A DNA stretch of 64,000 nt from Thermodesulfobacterium hveragerdense DSM 12571 (GCF_000423845.1 NZ_AUIT01000008.1:1-64000); one strand, 5' to 3'. Counted from the first letter of the stretch, positions 24,654-33,264 are shown. Notes: generated from the letters alone by a model not told the origin. Program-made: numbers and translations.

Positions 24654-25805
24654 TTAAAAAGCCAGATTTAGCCTTACCCCAAAGATATGACCTTTATTTT
24701 CTGGGTTTTCCTCGTCCTTAAGCCTATCTTTCATCCATTGCCAGTCAAAGGTGAGATGTGAGGCAAAGAGTTTTTCTTTTTCGTATATAGGAACAGAAAG
24801 ATAGGCTTCTACAGCTTGTGTATGCTTTAGTTCTTCATTTTTTGAGGGAGCTTTAAGGTAAGTGTAGCCTAACCCTAATTCAACGGTTTTTACACCAAAG
24901 GGTTTAAACTTATAGTTCAACCCTAAGGAATACATGCTTTTGTAGTCTATTTCTGCGTCATCATCCTGAAAACCAGCTCTGGCAAAAACCCCAAGGGTAT
25001 CTTTGATTATATCCTGGTCTATAGACACACCCCAGCCCTTTAAAGCTTTTTTCTTTTCTGCTTCCCAATCAGGGAAACGCTTGTTGGTAGTAAAGGCAAA
25101 AACTCTATAATTTCCTTCTCCAAAAGAGGTTTCTAATTTATACCCTACCTGGGCAGCATAGTAATTATAAGTTTTCTTGTCAAACCTTGAGTCCTCATTC
25201 TCGTCGGTTTTACTTTGCATCCCTACTAAGGCTAAGCTAAAAGGCCCTTTAGACCACTCTACAGCTACTCCATAGTCATAACTTATAAGGTTAGCCAACG
25301 GGTTGTTTACAAAGGCCTCATTCATAAACTGTGTCAATTCATCGTTTGCGAACCGGTTTTGGTCGATGAAAGCGGTTGCGTCTATGATTCCCAAGGTTGT
25401 TTTAAGGGTTGAGTTGCCTGGCAGATCAAAGGTTCTTGCGTACCAAAGTTCTTGCAAATGGTCTCTTGAACGGTTGTTGATGTTGTGAAGATCATCCCTG
25501 AGATCATCTGAATTAGGAGAGAGGGTAAAAGGACTAACCTTTTTTAATCCATTTCCTTTGGCAAAACTACCTCTTACTGAAAACTCGTCCTTTTCTGTAG
25601 GTTTAAACGTAACCCTTGCGTCAAGAACCACAGACCCCTTTTCCTCGTCCTTAAAATCCCCTTTTCTCTTATCTAACCCTTGGTAAACCCCTGTCAAGTT
25701 TGCCTCGATAGAGAGTTTTTCGTTTACCTCATAGGCTTTAACCTTAACAGGAACTCCGAAAACCAAAAGGCCTAAGGATAAGGTCGTAAAAACCTTTCTT
25801 ACCAT
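24654..25805 (-). CDS. OprB-like outer-membrane porin
   Basis: A 383-residue outer-membrane beta-barrel. A signal peptide (about residues 1-24, ending VKA) is followed by alternating beta-strand patterns and a terminal LNLAF with the final Phe used in barrel assembly. The segments LQELWYARTF and FIDQNRFANDELTQFMNEAFVNNP resemble OprB-type carbohydrate porins. The pore substrate is not known. The gene stands alone with a GGGGGG-rich ribosome-binding region and a hairpin terminator. It runs in the same direction as the iron operon upstream. Confidence 0.8.
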   Translation of the reverse strand: MVRKVFTTLSLGLLVFGVPVKVKAYEVNEKLSIEANLTGVYQGLDKRKGDFKDEEKGSVVLDARVTFKPTEKDEFSVRGSFAKGNGLKKVSPFTLSPNSDDLRDDLHNINNRSRDHLQELWYARTFDLPGNSTLKTTLGIIDATAFIDQNRFANDELTQFMNEAFVNNPLANLISYDYGVAVEWSKGPFSLALVGMQSKTDENEDSRFDKKTYNYYAAQVGYKLETSFGEGNYRVFAFTTNKRFPDWEAEKKKALKGWGVSIDQDIIKDTLGVFARAGFQDDDAEIDYKSMYSLGLNYKFKPFGVKTVELGLGYTYLKAPSKNEELKHTQAVEAYLSVPIYEKEKLFASHLTFDWQWMKDRLKDEENPENKGHIFGVRLNLAF

Positions 25806-25905
25806 AATTTCCCCCCTGTTTTAGGTTTAACTACATGTTTTTATAATTTTAACACAACTTTTCAAATTGGGCCACCTTTATTATAAAAATAATTAAAAAT
25901 AATTT

Positions 25906-27667
25906 TTATAAAATTAACCTTGCAAGATGATAAACTACAAAAGAGACTATCCAGGCAACGATAAAGGTAACCAAAATTATCTGACAAACAAACTTAAAAG
26001 ATCCTGCTTCTATCCTCACTGTTGCTGCATAAACCATGCATGGAAAATATAGGAGTACAAAAACCATAAAAGAAAGAGCTGAAGCAGGGGTAAACCTATT
26101 TTGAAGTTCAGATAAAATACCTGTACCTTCTTCTGATACCTCTGCCGTGAGGGTAACGATCCTAAAAGTAGAGACCAGATTGCCCCCTACTTCTTTTGTT
26201 TTTTCAGCAAAAAGCAAAATCAATTCTTTAAGGTCTTCTTTAAAAGAAAGTTCCTCTTGAGGATTATCTTCAACATCTCCTCCATAAATTTGTGCCATCG
26301 TTGAAACTATAACCTCTTTGGCAGGGAACCCTGCCAAAAGACTGGCACTACTTGCCCAATCTCCAAAACCTAAGGGTTTAAAAATAGGGGCTATCAGATG
26401 TCCTGTTTTGCCTAAGATTGAGTCTTCAGGTTTTTCAGGCTTCCAGGGAAGGTTTAGTGCCATCCATATGAGAACATTAAAGGCCAAAACCAAAGTCCCT
26501 GCTTTGATCACAAAATGTTTTAGCTTAAGCCAGGTGTGAATGGCAAGATTTTTAAAAGTAGGGATACGATAAGGCGGTAGTTCCATGATAAAAGGTCCGC
26601 TAACTCCTTTAAAATAGGTTTTGTGAAGAATAACAGCAAGGCTAAGAGCTACAGCTATACCCAACAGATAGAGGAAAAGAAGCACCGCTGCTGAGTGAGT
26701 TGCAAAAAAAGCTGCCACAAACAAAGCATAAACTGGCAGTCTTGCTCCACAAGACATAAAAGGAACTATAAACATCGTAAGTTTTCTCTCATGCTCCTGT
26801 TCTAAAGTTCTACAAGCATATACAGACGAAACATTACAACCAAACCCCATAAGAAGAGGGATAAAAGCTTTTCCCTGAAGCCCAAAGTATCTCATGATTC
26901 TATCCATAAGAAAAGCCGCCCTTGCCATATAACCGGTAGCTTCAAGAAAGGTTATCATAAACATGATCATCCCGATTATAGGAACAAAAGACAACACAGT
27001 CCCTACTCCTACCCAAATCCCATCCACTATAAGAGAATTTAACCAATCTGTTACCCCTACAAAGGAAAGCCCTGCCTCTATCCATCTTCTAAAGACCTCA
27101 TTTACAGCTTTGTCCAAAAAATCTATGTAAGGGTTAGCTACATCAAACGCAACCTTAAAAGAAAACCACATCACCAAAAGAAAAAGAGGTATCCCTAAAA
27201 TCCTGTTTAAAACTATCTTGTCTATCTTTTCTGTAAGGGTCTCTCGTCTGATTTCTGGGCGTTGAAGTACCATTTTGGCAATCCCGGTTGCTAAACCATA
27301 CCTGACATCAAGCAAGTAATCGCTAAAATCTACCTCGTGGACTGTCTTAATGTGCTTGAGGATGTTTTCTTTTTCTCTTTTATCAAGCTCAACATCCAAC
27401 TTTCTTAAAAGCTCCTCTTCTCCTTCTAACAACTTAAAAACCACAGCCAAACTTACCCTATCTAAATCCGGTTTTACCACTTTTATACGGGATAAAATCG
27501 TTTTTACTAAATCCTCTAACTCCTCTCCATAAGGGAGCTTAGTTGGCACGATTGCCTTTTCAAAGAGGCCAGTTGCCAACTTGAAGATTAGCCTTGGCAA
27601 TGGCGTTTATCAAACTTGATTTACCTGTGTTAGGATTACCAACCACTGCTATCTTTATTTCTTTCAT
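25906..27667 (-). pseudogene. feoB: FeoB iron(II) transporter with most of the G domain deleted
   Basis: FeoB normally joins an N-terminal GTPase to an iron(II)-transporting membrane domain. Here an ATG at 27667 opens a short frame with the first GTPase motif GNPNTGKSS and then QVGNWP, but it meets a TGA at 27562-27560. The sequence continues in another frame (25906-27600, from a TTG) with LPYGEELEDL, the linker after the G domain, and a complete membrane part: GFGCNVSSVYACRTLEQE, MSCGARLPVY, PCMVYAATVR. Motifs G2-G5, roughly 130 residues, are missing. The start overlaps feoA as ATGA. Likely a deletion mutant; an assembly collapse is the alternative. Confidence 0.8.
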
Positions 27668-27894
27668 GCTATCACCTCCACCTCGATCAACTCTGCCTCT
27701 TTTTTTCTGATAGAAAGATGATATCCTCGCACTTCTACGTCTACAGGGTCAGCAAGAGGAGCAATCCTAACTATTTGAAGCTCAACCCCAGGGGTTATAC
27801 CCATTTCCTTTAGGCGTTGTTTTACCGATGGGGGGCCTTCAACAGAAACTACCTTAACTCTCTTCCCTAAATTAACCTTAGAAAGTTTTGGCAT
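27664..27894 (-). CDS. feoA: FeoA iron-transport accessory protein
   Basis: A 76-residue SH3-like Feo[45 protein letters not shown] fits the family throughout. FeoA works with FeoB in iron(II) uptake, probably at its cytoplasmic face. It has a strong AAGGAGGTG site and overlaps feoB by four bases. It is the third FeoA-type domain in this operon and the only plain one. Confidence 0.9.
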   Translation of the reverse strand: MPKLSKVNLGKRVKVVSVEGPPSVKQRLKEMGITPGVELQIVRIAPLADPVDVEVRGYHLSIRKKEAELIEVEVIA

Positions 27895-27910
27895 CGTTTT
27901 TCACCTCCTT

Positions 27911-28585
27911 TTAGGATTTGTTTATCAACCCTAACCAATCCCTTATTCTTTGTTCCATGCTAAGAAAAATGTCTACTATTTCTGGGTCAAACTGAGAACC
28001 TGAGCCTTTTTTAAGTTCCTCCAAAGCCTCTTCAAAACTTAAAGGATTTCTGTAGGGGCGCTTGTCTGTCATCGCAGAAAAGGCATCAGCTACAGCTATT
28101 ATCCTTGCTCCAAGAGGTATTTCCCGTTCTTTAAGACCTACGGGATAACCCTTTCCATCCCATCTTTCATGATGATAAAGCACCATCTCTATAACCCCTC
28201 CTTTACCTTGAAAAATTCTGATATCCTTAAGATAATCTGCCCCAATCACTGGATGTTTCTTAACTATCTTCCACTCCTGCTGTGTTAAAGGACCTGGTTT
28301 TTTCAAGATTTCATCAGGTAGAGCAAACTTTCCGATATCATGGAGATGTCCTGCTATGTGAATAAGGTCTGCCAGTTTAGGAGGAAGCCCTAAGGCTAAA
28401 GCAACCATGTAGCTTAACACCGCTACTTTTTCTGAGTGGTATTTGGTATACAGGTCTTTACTTTCCATAAGATTGGTCAAGACTTCGCAGATTTGATGAA
28501 CAGTAACCATCAAAGGCTGACATTTTTCTATCTGACAACATAATTCTACGATTTCAGGGTCATAAAGGCATTGTTTGGCCAACAT
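27911..28585 (-). CDS. HD-GYP-domain c-di-GMP phosphodiesterase
   Basis: A 224-residue protein made almost wholly of an HD-GYP domain. The metal site HLHDIGK is near residues 81-87, HHERWDGKGYP near 140-150, and ADAFSAMTDKRPYR follows. HD-GYP proteins break c-di-GMP down to GMP. A short N-terminal region has four cysteines (CLYDPEIVELCCQIEKC) that might sense metal or redox state; this is inference. It begins 5 bases after the FeoA-GGDEF gene and is followed by feoA, so it belongs to the iron operon. Confidence 0.88.
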   Translation of the reverse strand: MLAKQCLYDPEIVELCCQIEKCQPLMVTVHQICEVLTNLMESKDLYTKYHSEKVAVLSYMVALALGLPPKLADLIHIAGHLHDIGKFALPDEILKKPGPLTQQEWKIVKKHPVIGADYLKDIRIFQGKGGVIEMVLYHHERWDGKGYPVGLKEREIPLGARIIAVADAFSAMTDKRPYRNPLSFEEALEELKKGSGSQFDPEIVDIFLSMEQRIRDWLGLINKS

Positions 28586-28590
28586 CTTCC

Positions 28591-29349
28591 CTACTCCTCA
28601 CATAGAAAAACCAAATTTTTTCCAGATTTTTTGGCCTGATAAAGGGCCTTATCAGTCATCTCAAAGAGTAGTTCTAAAGGTCTAACCGGAGGGGCTCCAC
28701 AAACCCCGAGACTTAGAGTAACTCCTAAGGTCTGTCCTTGCCACCAGACTATATGATCAGCCACAGCCCTTCTTATACGTTCTGCTATCAATTGTCCTAT
28801 CTCAACGGTTGTGTTCTTCAAAAATAAAACAAACTCCTCTCCACCCCATCTAACAGCCAAGTCTGTTTTTCTTAAGTTCCTTTTGATAACTTGAGCAATG
28901 TCCTTTAAAACCTTATCTCCTGCCTGGTGCCCAAAGGTGTCGTTGAATCTTTTAAAATCATCTATATCAGCCAAAACCAAGCAATACGGTGGGTTGGCTA
29001 ACTCTTTCTTTAAGAGATTTTCAGCAAACTGTCTTGTTAGAAGACCTGTCAACTGGTCAACCCTTGCAAAATCTCTCAACATCTCATAGGAGGTTTTCAA
29101 TGGTCTAACCAAGATATGCTTTAGGAATGCTTTATCTAAAGCCACTCTACTTTCGTTAAACCTGACTACTACCCTATCTCCAGAAGGATCCTGATGGATA
29201 ATTTCTACCAAAGTTCCCTCCTGAACGCCAATGCTTTTTAATCTCAGGCTTAAGTCAAAGGAAAAAATACATATCACCTCAGCCAATTCTCCTAATGGAA
29301 AGTTAGACAGGGGATAAACGGTAAATTTTTGACATTTTCGTATACTCAT
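28591..29349 (-). CDS. FeoA-domain diguanylate cyclase fusion
   Basis: The 252-residue protein starts with a FeoA-like SH3 domain (about residues 12-82: PLGELAEVI, RLKSIGVQEGTLVEII, then RVALDKAFLKHILV). It continues with a GGDEF domain (about 90-250). The active loop reads RWGGEEFVL, a normal GGEEF variant. RKTD five residues earlier forms the inhibitory RxxD site. DQLTGLLTRQ and DIDDFKRFNDTFGHQAGD are intact, so it should make c-di-GMP. The FeoA part suggests control by iron or by FeoB. A strong GGAGG site precedes the ATG. It lies between a Cys-rich FeoA and an HD-GYP gene. Confidence 0.87.
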   Translation of the reverse strand: MSIRKCQKFTVYPLSNFPLGELAEVICIFSFDLSLRLKSIGVQEGTLVEIIHQDPSGDRVVVRFNESRVALDKAFLKHILVRPLKTSYEMLRDFARVDQLTGLLTRQFAENLLKKELANPPYCLVLADIDDFKRFNDTFGHQAGDKVLKDIAQVIKRNLRKTDLAVRWGGEEFVLFLKNTTVEIGQLIAERIRRAVADHIVWWQGQTLGVTLSLGVCGAPPVRPLELLFEMTDKALYQAKKSGKNLVFLCEE

Positions 29350-29369
29350 CCCTGCCTCCCTCCTTTAAA

Positions 29370-29702
29370 CTATGATTTATGGTTTGTTTTAAGAACCATT
29401 ATTTTCATCGCCAGTTTTCGACTTAGCGCGATAAAAGTTTCTTCTACCCTAAGAAGAATAGGATTACCCGGTCTGTTTTGTTTTACCTCTACTACCTGCC
29501 CGGGTTTAAGACCCATAGACCCAATCTTTTGGTTAACAACATCTTTTTTACCTTTAAGACAACACTCAACACCGCCGCAACCTCTACAGGCATACCAAGA
29601 ACCAACCTTTAAATCTGAAGAAAGAGAATAGATTTTGCCAAGCTCACCTTCTCTAAGAAGAGCTAAAGGGATTAATCCCTTTTCTTTCAAACCCTCAACC
29701 AT
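29370..29702 (-). CDS. FeoA-domain protein with cysteine-rich insert
   Basis: A 110-residue FeoA relative. The usual pattern is interrupted between the first strands (LALLREGELGKIYSL) and the rest (VNQKIGSMGLKPGQVVEVKQ) by a loop with CRGCGGVECC near residues 39-48. Four cysteines in ten residues could bind iron, zinc or a cluster, so it may be a metal sensor or carrier. The start follows GGGAGGT. It lies 20 bases before the FeoA-GGDEF gene. Function is inferred from the domain and place. Confidence 0.78.
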   Translation of the reverse strand: MVEGLKEKGLIPLALLREGELGKIYSLSSDLKVGSWYACRGCGGVECCLKGKKDVVNQKIGSMGLKPGQVVEVKQNRPGNPILLRVEETFIALSRKLAMKIMVLKTNHKS

Positions 29703-29760
29703 GTCTGACCTCCCTTATTTAATTTATTCTGCATTTCATTTTCAATAAATATACAAAAAA

Positions 29761-30039
29761 TTAGGCATCCACCTTCAACTGGTTAATAAGTTTTTTGATC
29801 CTACAAAGCCCTTTGGACCGGCAAAAGATACATTTTTTCTTGCCGCAACTTTTAGCCAGCTTAACAAGTTCATGAGATACACATCCTGTTATTATGATTA
29901 TGTAATCGGCGGATGAGAAGATATAAGAGGCTTGAGGAGACCATCTGTTGACAAACCTGAGTTTCAGCTTGTTTTCTTTAGCATATTCTTCTAACTGAGG
30001 TTTAAACCTATCGTGTCCTCCTACAACCGCAACTGTCAT
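29761..30039 (-). CDS. DUF2325 protein
   Basis: A 92-residue protein of the DUF2325 family: TVAVVGGHDRFKPQLEEYAKEN at the start, then YIIIITGCVSHELVKLAKS and a cysteine-rich tail with KKKCIFCRSKGLC. The fold is likely a small alpha/beta domain; the cysteines may bind metal. The function of the family is unknown. It is the first gene of the iron operon, 58 bases before the Cys-rich FeoA, and follows the candidate promoter and operator. Confidence 0.75.
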   Translation of the reverse strand: MTVAVVGGHDRFKPQLEEYAKENKLKLRFVNRWSPQASYIFSSADYIIIITGCVSHELVKLAKSCGKKKCIFCRSKGLCRIKKLINQLKVDA

Positions 30040-30090
30040 ACCTGCCCTCCTATCTGTTTGTTTTTACCCATCCTGCTTTTTAAAATTGCA

Positions 30091-30109
30091 ATTGAAATTA
30101 AATCTCAAT
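30091..30109. promoter_or_regulatory. Fur/PerR-like 9-1-9 palindrome between the iron operon and peroxiredoxin
   Basis: ATTGAAATTAAATCTCAAT is a 19-base inverted repeat of the 9-1-9 form, with 8 of 9 pairs matching. That is the architecture of Fur-family operators, and it lies just downstream of the iron operon promoter. The base sequence differs from the classical Fur box, so the regulator is a guess. Confidence 0.4.
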
Positions 30110-30125
30110 TTATACATATTTTTTT

Positions 30126-30154
30126 ATCTTATCAAGTCCTTTTTTGTTTTTCAA
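30126..30154 (-). promoter_or_regulatory. Candidate promoter of the DUF2325-feo operon
   Basis: On the minus strand TTGAAA (30154-30149) and TAAGAT (30131-30126) are 17 bases apart. The palindrome at 30091-30109 starts 17 bases downstream, in a good place to block transcription. Confidence 0.4.
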
Positions 30155-30169
30155 TTTTTGTTTTTCTCC

Positions 30170-30197
30170 TTGACAAAAGATTATCCTGCATTATATT
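30170..30197 (+). promoter_or_regulatory. Candidate promoter of the peroxiredoxin gene
   Basis: TTGACA (30170-30175) and TATATT (30192-30197) are separated by 16 bases. A leader of about 40 AT-rich bases follows, ending in an AGGAGG site before the ATG. Confidence 0.6.
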
Positions 30198-30244
30198 TTA
30201 TTAAAAAATTGATTTTAATTAAAAATAATTACAGGAGGTGGGTT

Positions 30245-30928
30245 ATGGAAGAGGTAAAAGAAGTAATCAGTATGCCAAAGATTGGAGACCAGGCCCCAGG
30301 TTTTGAGGCTATGACTACGATGGGGCCTATAAAGTTTCCTGAAGATTTTAAAGGACAGTGGGTAGTGTTCTTTTCCCATCCGGCAGACTTTACTCCAGTT
30401 TGTTCTACCGAGTTCTTAGCCTTTGCTCAGATGAACGAAGAGTTTGCCAAGAGAAACGTCCAGCTTTTAGGTTTAAGTATAGACAGTGTGTTCTCTCACA
30501 TAGCCTGGGCCATGAACCTTAAAGAAAAAACCGGTATAGAGATTCCCTTTCCTATAGTAGCTGATGCTGACGGAAGGGTGGCCAAGCTTTATGGGATGTT
30601 ACACCCAGGGGAAAGTTCCACGGCTACCGTAAGGGCTGTTTTTATCATAGACCCTAACGGTAAGATAAGGGCTATCATTTACTATCCCCTTTCTGCAGGA
30701 AGAAACATGAGAGAAATTTTAAGGTTGATTGATGCCTTACAAACGGCTGACAAGCATGGGGTAGCCACTCCTGCCAACTGGGTGCCTGAGCCTCAGGTTT
30801 GGGAGTTTACTGAGGAAAACACAAAGGTAATAGTACCCCCTCCAACCTCCTATGAAGAGGCAGTAAACAGGGCAAAACAAGGTTATGAATACATTGACTG
30901 GTATTTCTGCAAGAAAAAACTGAGTTAG
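30245..30928 (+). CDS. Peroxiredoxin (Prx6/archaeal type)
   Basis: A thiol peroxidase that reduces hydrogen peroxide and organic peroxides. The 227-residue protein has the peroxidatic site HPADFTPVCSTEF with Cys near residue 52. VRAVFIIDPNGKIRAIIYYP follows, and a likely resolving Cys lies near residue 222 in WYFCKKK, as in Prx6-type enzymes of thermophiles. The ATG at 30245 follows AGGAGG; a longer frame back to 30086 runs across the promoter and is rejected. It is divergent from the iron operon and followed by a small winged-helix gene, which suggests iron and peroxide defence are linked here. Confidence 0.93.
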   Translation: MEEVKEVISMPKIGDQAPGFEAMTTMGPIKFPEDFKGQWVVFFSHPADFTPVCSTEFLAFAQMNEEFAKRNVQLLGLSIDSVFSHIAWAMNLKEKTGIEIPFPIVADADGRVAKLYGMLHPGESSTATVRAVFIIDPNGKIRAIIYYPLSAGRNMREILRLIDALQTADKHGVATPANWVPEPQVWEFTEENTKVIVPPPTSYEEAVNRAKQGYEYIDWYFCKKKLS

Positions 30929-30938
30929 AGGGGAAAAC

Positions 30939-31172
30939 ATGTCTACAGGTTGTGTAAGTCCTGACGGAAGGCTTAGTGAAAAGGCTCTTGGACTGTTAAA
31001 GTTGTTAGAAGAAAAAGGGGCTCTTGCCCCTGTTGAAATAGCAGAAATAACCAAAAGACCGCTTTTCCAAGTAAGAAGTTCGCTAAGAGAACTTACAGAG
31101 GCTGGATTTATTACCTCATCAGAAGGGGAAAAATACAGTCTTACAGAAAAAGGACGTGCAGCTTTAAGCTAA
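30939..31172 (+). CDS. Small winged-helix DNA-binding protein
   Basis: A 77-residue protein that looks like a single winged helix: LSEKALGLLKLLEEKGALAPVEIAEITKRPLFQVRSSLRELTEAGFI, then the wing YSLTEKGRAAL. It begins 10 bases after the peroxiredoxin stop with a GAGGGG site and is followed by a hairpin terminator, so the two form an operon. It may regulate the peroxiredoxin or iron genes, or be a ligandless DNA-binding protein. A CVSP near the N-terminus gives one cysteine that could sense oxidants. Confidence 0.72.
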   Translation: MSTGCVSPDGRLSEKALGLLKLLEEKGALAPVEIAEITKRPLFQVRSSLRELTEAGFITSSEGEKYSLTEKGRAALS

Positions 31173-31191
31173 AGCTCTTTTATTTTTATAA

Positions 31192-31228
31192 AAACAGGAG
31201 AAAGGGAATTTTCCCCTTTCTCCTGTTT
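31192..31228 (+). terminator. Hairpin terminator after the winged-helix gene
   Basis: A 15-base stem, AAACAGGAGAAAGGG pairing with CCCTTTCTCCTGTTT, around a 7-base loop, 20 bases after the stop codon. A T-rich stretch follows. Confidence 0.8.
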
Positions 31229-31323
31229 AAACTTTTTCACGTTTAGGGTCTAATTTAACCCCAAAATTTTTCTTAAGGAAAGTTAACTTCTAACCTTTCC
31301 CAAAATGTATTTTTACTCCTTTT

Positions 31324-31349
31324 AAATTCAACCCTAAGAAGTTGAATTT
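31324..31349. promoter_or_regulatory. Inverted repeat in the TonB receptor leader region
   Basis: AAATTCAAC (31324-31332) and GTTGAATTT (31341-31349) are exact reverse complements around 8 bases. A second, smaller repeat is GGTTAA/TTAACC at 31383-31400. They may be operators of the receptor gene. The remaining sequence from 31229 to 31444 is AT-rich and holds no gene. Confidence 0.3.
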
Positions 31350-31444
31350 TTATGTTTTTATGTTAACCTTTATAAAATTTTTGGTTAACGAAAATTAACC
31401 CTTTTACCTAAAGACAAAAATTCCCTTTCGCATGGAGGGTAAAG

Positions 31445-33214
31445 ATGAGGATAGGCAGGATTTTAGGATTAGGAGGGGTTTTGTGGTTTTTATTTAACAC
31501 AAATGCAGAGGCTGAAAACAGCGAAAAGATTACCTCAGTTTTTCTTGAAGAGGTAAAGGTTACAGCCCCGGCAAGTGTTGAAACGGTTGAACGTGTCTCT
31601 CAAGAGGTAAAGGTATTAAAAGAGGGTTGGGAGTTAAAGATCGGGCCTGAGAGGTTTTCTAATTTGCAATTTAGAGAAAGAGGAGAGTTTGGTGTGCAGC
31701 AGGACCTTTCTATAAGAGGTTCTACGTTTGAGCAAAATCTGGTAGTTTTTGAGGGTATAAGACTTTCTGACCCTCAAACAGGGCATCATCTTATGAATCT
31801 TCCTTTTACCCAAGAGGAGCTTTCTTCTGTAGAGTTGTTAGCAGGAGGGGCAAGTGCCCTTTATGGTCCTGGTGGTTTTGGTGGAGCCCTGAACTTTAAC
31901 CTTAAAAAGCCAGAAAAGGGAGTTTTTTTATCAGGAGGATACGGAAGCTATGACCTATGGGAACTGAAAGGTAGCTTAGGTTTTGTGTTAGGAAAAACCC
32001 CGATAGGGATCAACCTTTCTCAGCAGAAATCAAATGGTTTTATCTGGAACAGAGATTTTGACATAAGAACCTTTAATACCTACGTAAAAGACCAAAGTAA
32101 GTTAATTTTTTATGGTTTTCAGGAAAAGGACTTTGGGGCAAGAAATTTTTATACCACTAAATACAACACAGAGTGGGAAGAAACAAGGACCCATCTTTTT
32201 TTAGCCAAAAAGAATTTTTATGGAAATTCCTGGTTTTTTGAGCCTGCACTAATCTACAGAATCCATTATGATACTTATCTTCTTGATCGCAATAATCCAG
32301 ACTTTTATAAAAACCAGCACAAATCTCAGGTGTTAAGGGCAAACTTACCTTTAAGGGTAGAAAAAAGACTTGCTGACTATGTGGTTGGAGTTGAGGCTTC
32401 TTATGAAACCCTTGATAGTTCGAGATTAGGAGACCATGTTAGACAAGGGTTAGGGACATATTTTTGGATATATCCGAAGATAAGCGATAAATTTTTCCCA
32501 AGCCTTGGGGTTCGATATGACAGCCTGGCAAAGAACGAAGACCTCTTTTCTTATTACTTAGGGCTTGCCTATCTGATCAACCCTAAGCTAAAAATCAGGG
32601 CCTCTTTTAGTTTTTCCTATAGAGCTCCAAGCTTTACAGAGCTATACTATGATTCGCCTTATACTAAAGGTAACCCAGGTCTTTCTAACGAAAAGGCCTA
32701 TAACTCAGAAATAGGGATTGATTATAAGACCTCACACATTTCTCTTTCAGGAACGCTTTTTTATAGAACGGGTAAAGACATCATAGACTGGATAAAGGCA
32801 GGAACGATAACGCAAGCTCAAAACATAGAAGAACTAAAAACCTTGGGAGTTACCATAGACTTAAACATAGCATTAAACAGAATTAAACCGTTTCTAAGCT
32901 ATACCTACTTAAACCAGGTAGCCAAAAATCTAAGTTCAGCCAGATACCAGGGGTCTTATCTAAGGCACAATTTAGTAGGTGGGGTTTATGCAAAACTTCC
33001 CTGGGAAATAGATCTAATCGTTAGCGCCAACCTGAGAAAACCTTATAAAGCTAATGAGATATACCTTTTAAACCTGGAATTGAAAAAACAGTTGAAAAAC
33101 GGGGTTGGCCTTAGTTTATGGGGAAAAAACCTTCTTGACGAAGAGTATGAAGAAATAAGAGGTGTTAAGGCCTGGCCTCAAACCTTTGGGTTAAGGATAG
33201 AATTTAAAAGATAA
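31445..33214 (+). CDS. TonB-dependent outer-membrane receptor
   Basis: A 589-residue outer-membrane receptor. A signal peptide (about 1-23) is followed by a TonB box-like EEVKVTAP near residue 35 and a plug domain with QQDLSIRGSTFEQNLVVFEGI and YGPGGFGGALNF. The rest is a 22-strand-type barrel ending RIEFKR. FSYRAPSFTELYYDSPYTKGNPGLSNEKAYNSEIG is the conserved outer region seen in BtuB and siderophore receptors. The ligand is unknown; an iron chelate or cobalamin is plausible. No TonB/ExbBD genes are nearby. It ends at a strong two-way terminator. Confidence 0.9.
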   Translation: MRIGRILGLGGVLWFLFNTNAEAENSEKITSVFLEEVKVTAPASVETVERVSQEVKVLKEGWELKIGPERFSNLQFRERGEFGVQQDLSIRGSTFEQNLVVFEGIRLSDPQTGHHLMNLPFTQEELSSVELLAGGASALYGPGGFGGALNFNLKKPEKGVFLSGGYGSYDLWELKGSLGFVLGKTPIGINLSQQKSNGFIWNRDFDIRTFNTYVKDQSKLIFYGFQEKDFGARNFYTTKYNTEWEETRTHLFLAKKNFYGNSWFFEPALIYRIHYDTYLLDRNNPDFYKNQHKSQVLRANLPLRVEKRLADYVVGVEASYETLDSSRLGDHVRQGLGTYFWIYPKISDKFFPSLGVRYDSLAKNEDLFSYYLGLAYLINPKLKIRASFSFSYRAPSFTELYYDSPYTKGNPGLSNEKAYNSEIGIDYKTSHISLSGTLFYRTGKDIIDWIKAGTITQAQNIEELKTLGVTIDLNIALNRIKPFLSYTYLNQVAKNLSSARYQGSYLRHNLVGGVYAKLPWEIDLIVSANLRKPYKANEIYLLNLELKKQLKNGVGLSLWGKNLLDEEYEEIRGVKAWPQTFGLRIEFKR

Positions 33215-33223
33215 TTTGTTTAA

Positions 33224-33245
33224 AAAGGGGCCTTAAGGCCCCTTT
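33224..33245. terminator. Two-way hairpin terminator between TonB receptor and rubrerythrin
   Basis: AAAGGGGCC pairs exactly with GGCCCCTTT around a TTAA loop, between two convergent genes. A- and T-rich flanks allow use from both sides. Confidence 0.8.
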
Positions 33246-33264
33246 AAATCATTTAAAAGACTTT

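Noticed and set aside
27560-27600. Programmed frameshift rescuing feoB
   Set aside because: Motifs G2-G5 are physically absent, so a shift could not restore a GTPase; no slippery sequence is evident.
30086-30244. N-terminal extension of the peroxiredoxin
   Set aside because: It runs across the promoter, is AT-rich low-complexity sequence, and the ATG at 30245 has an AGGAGG site.
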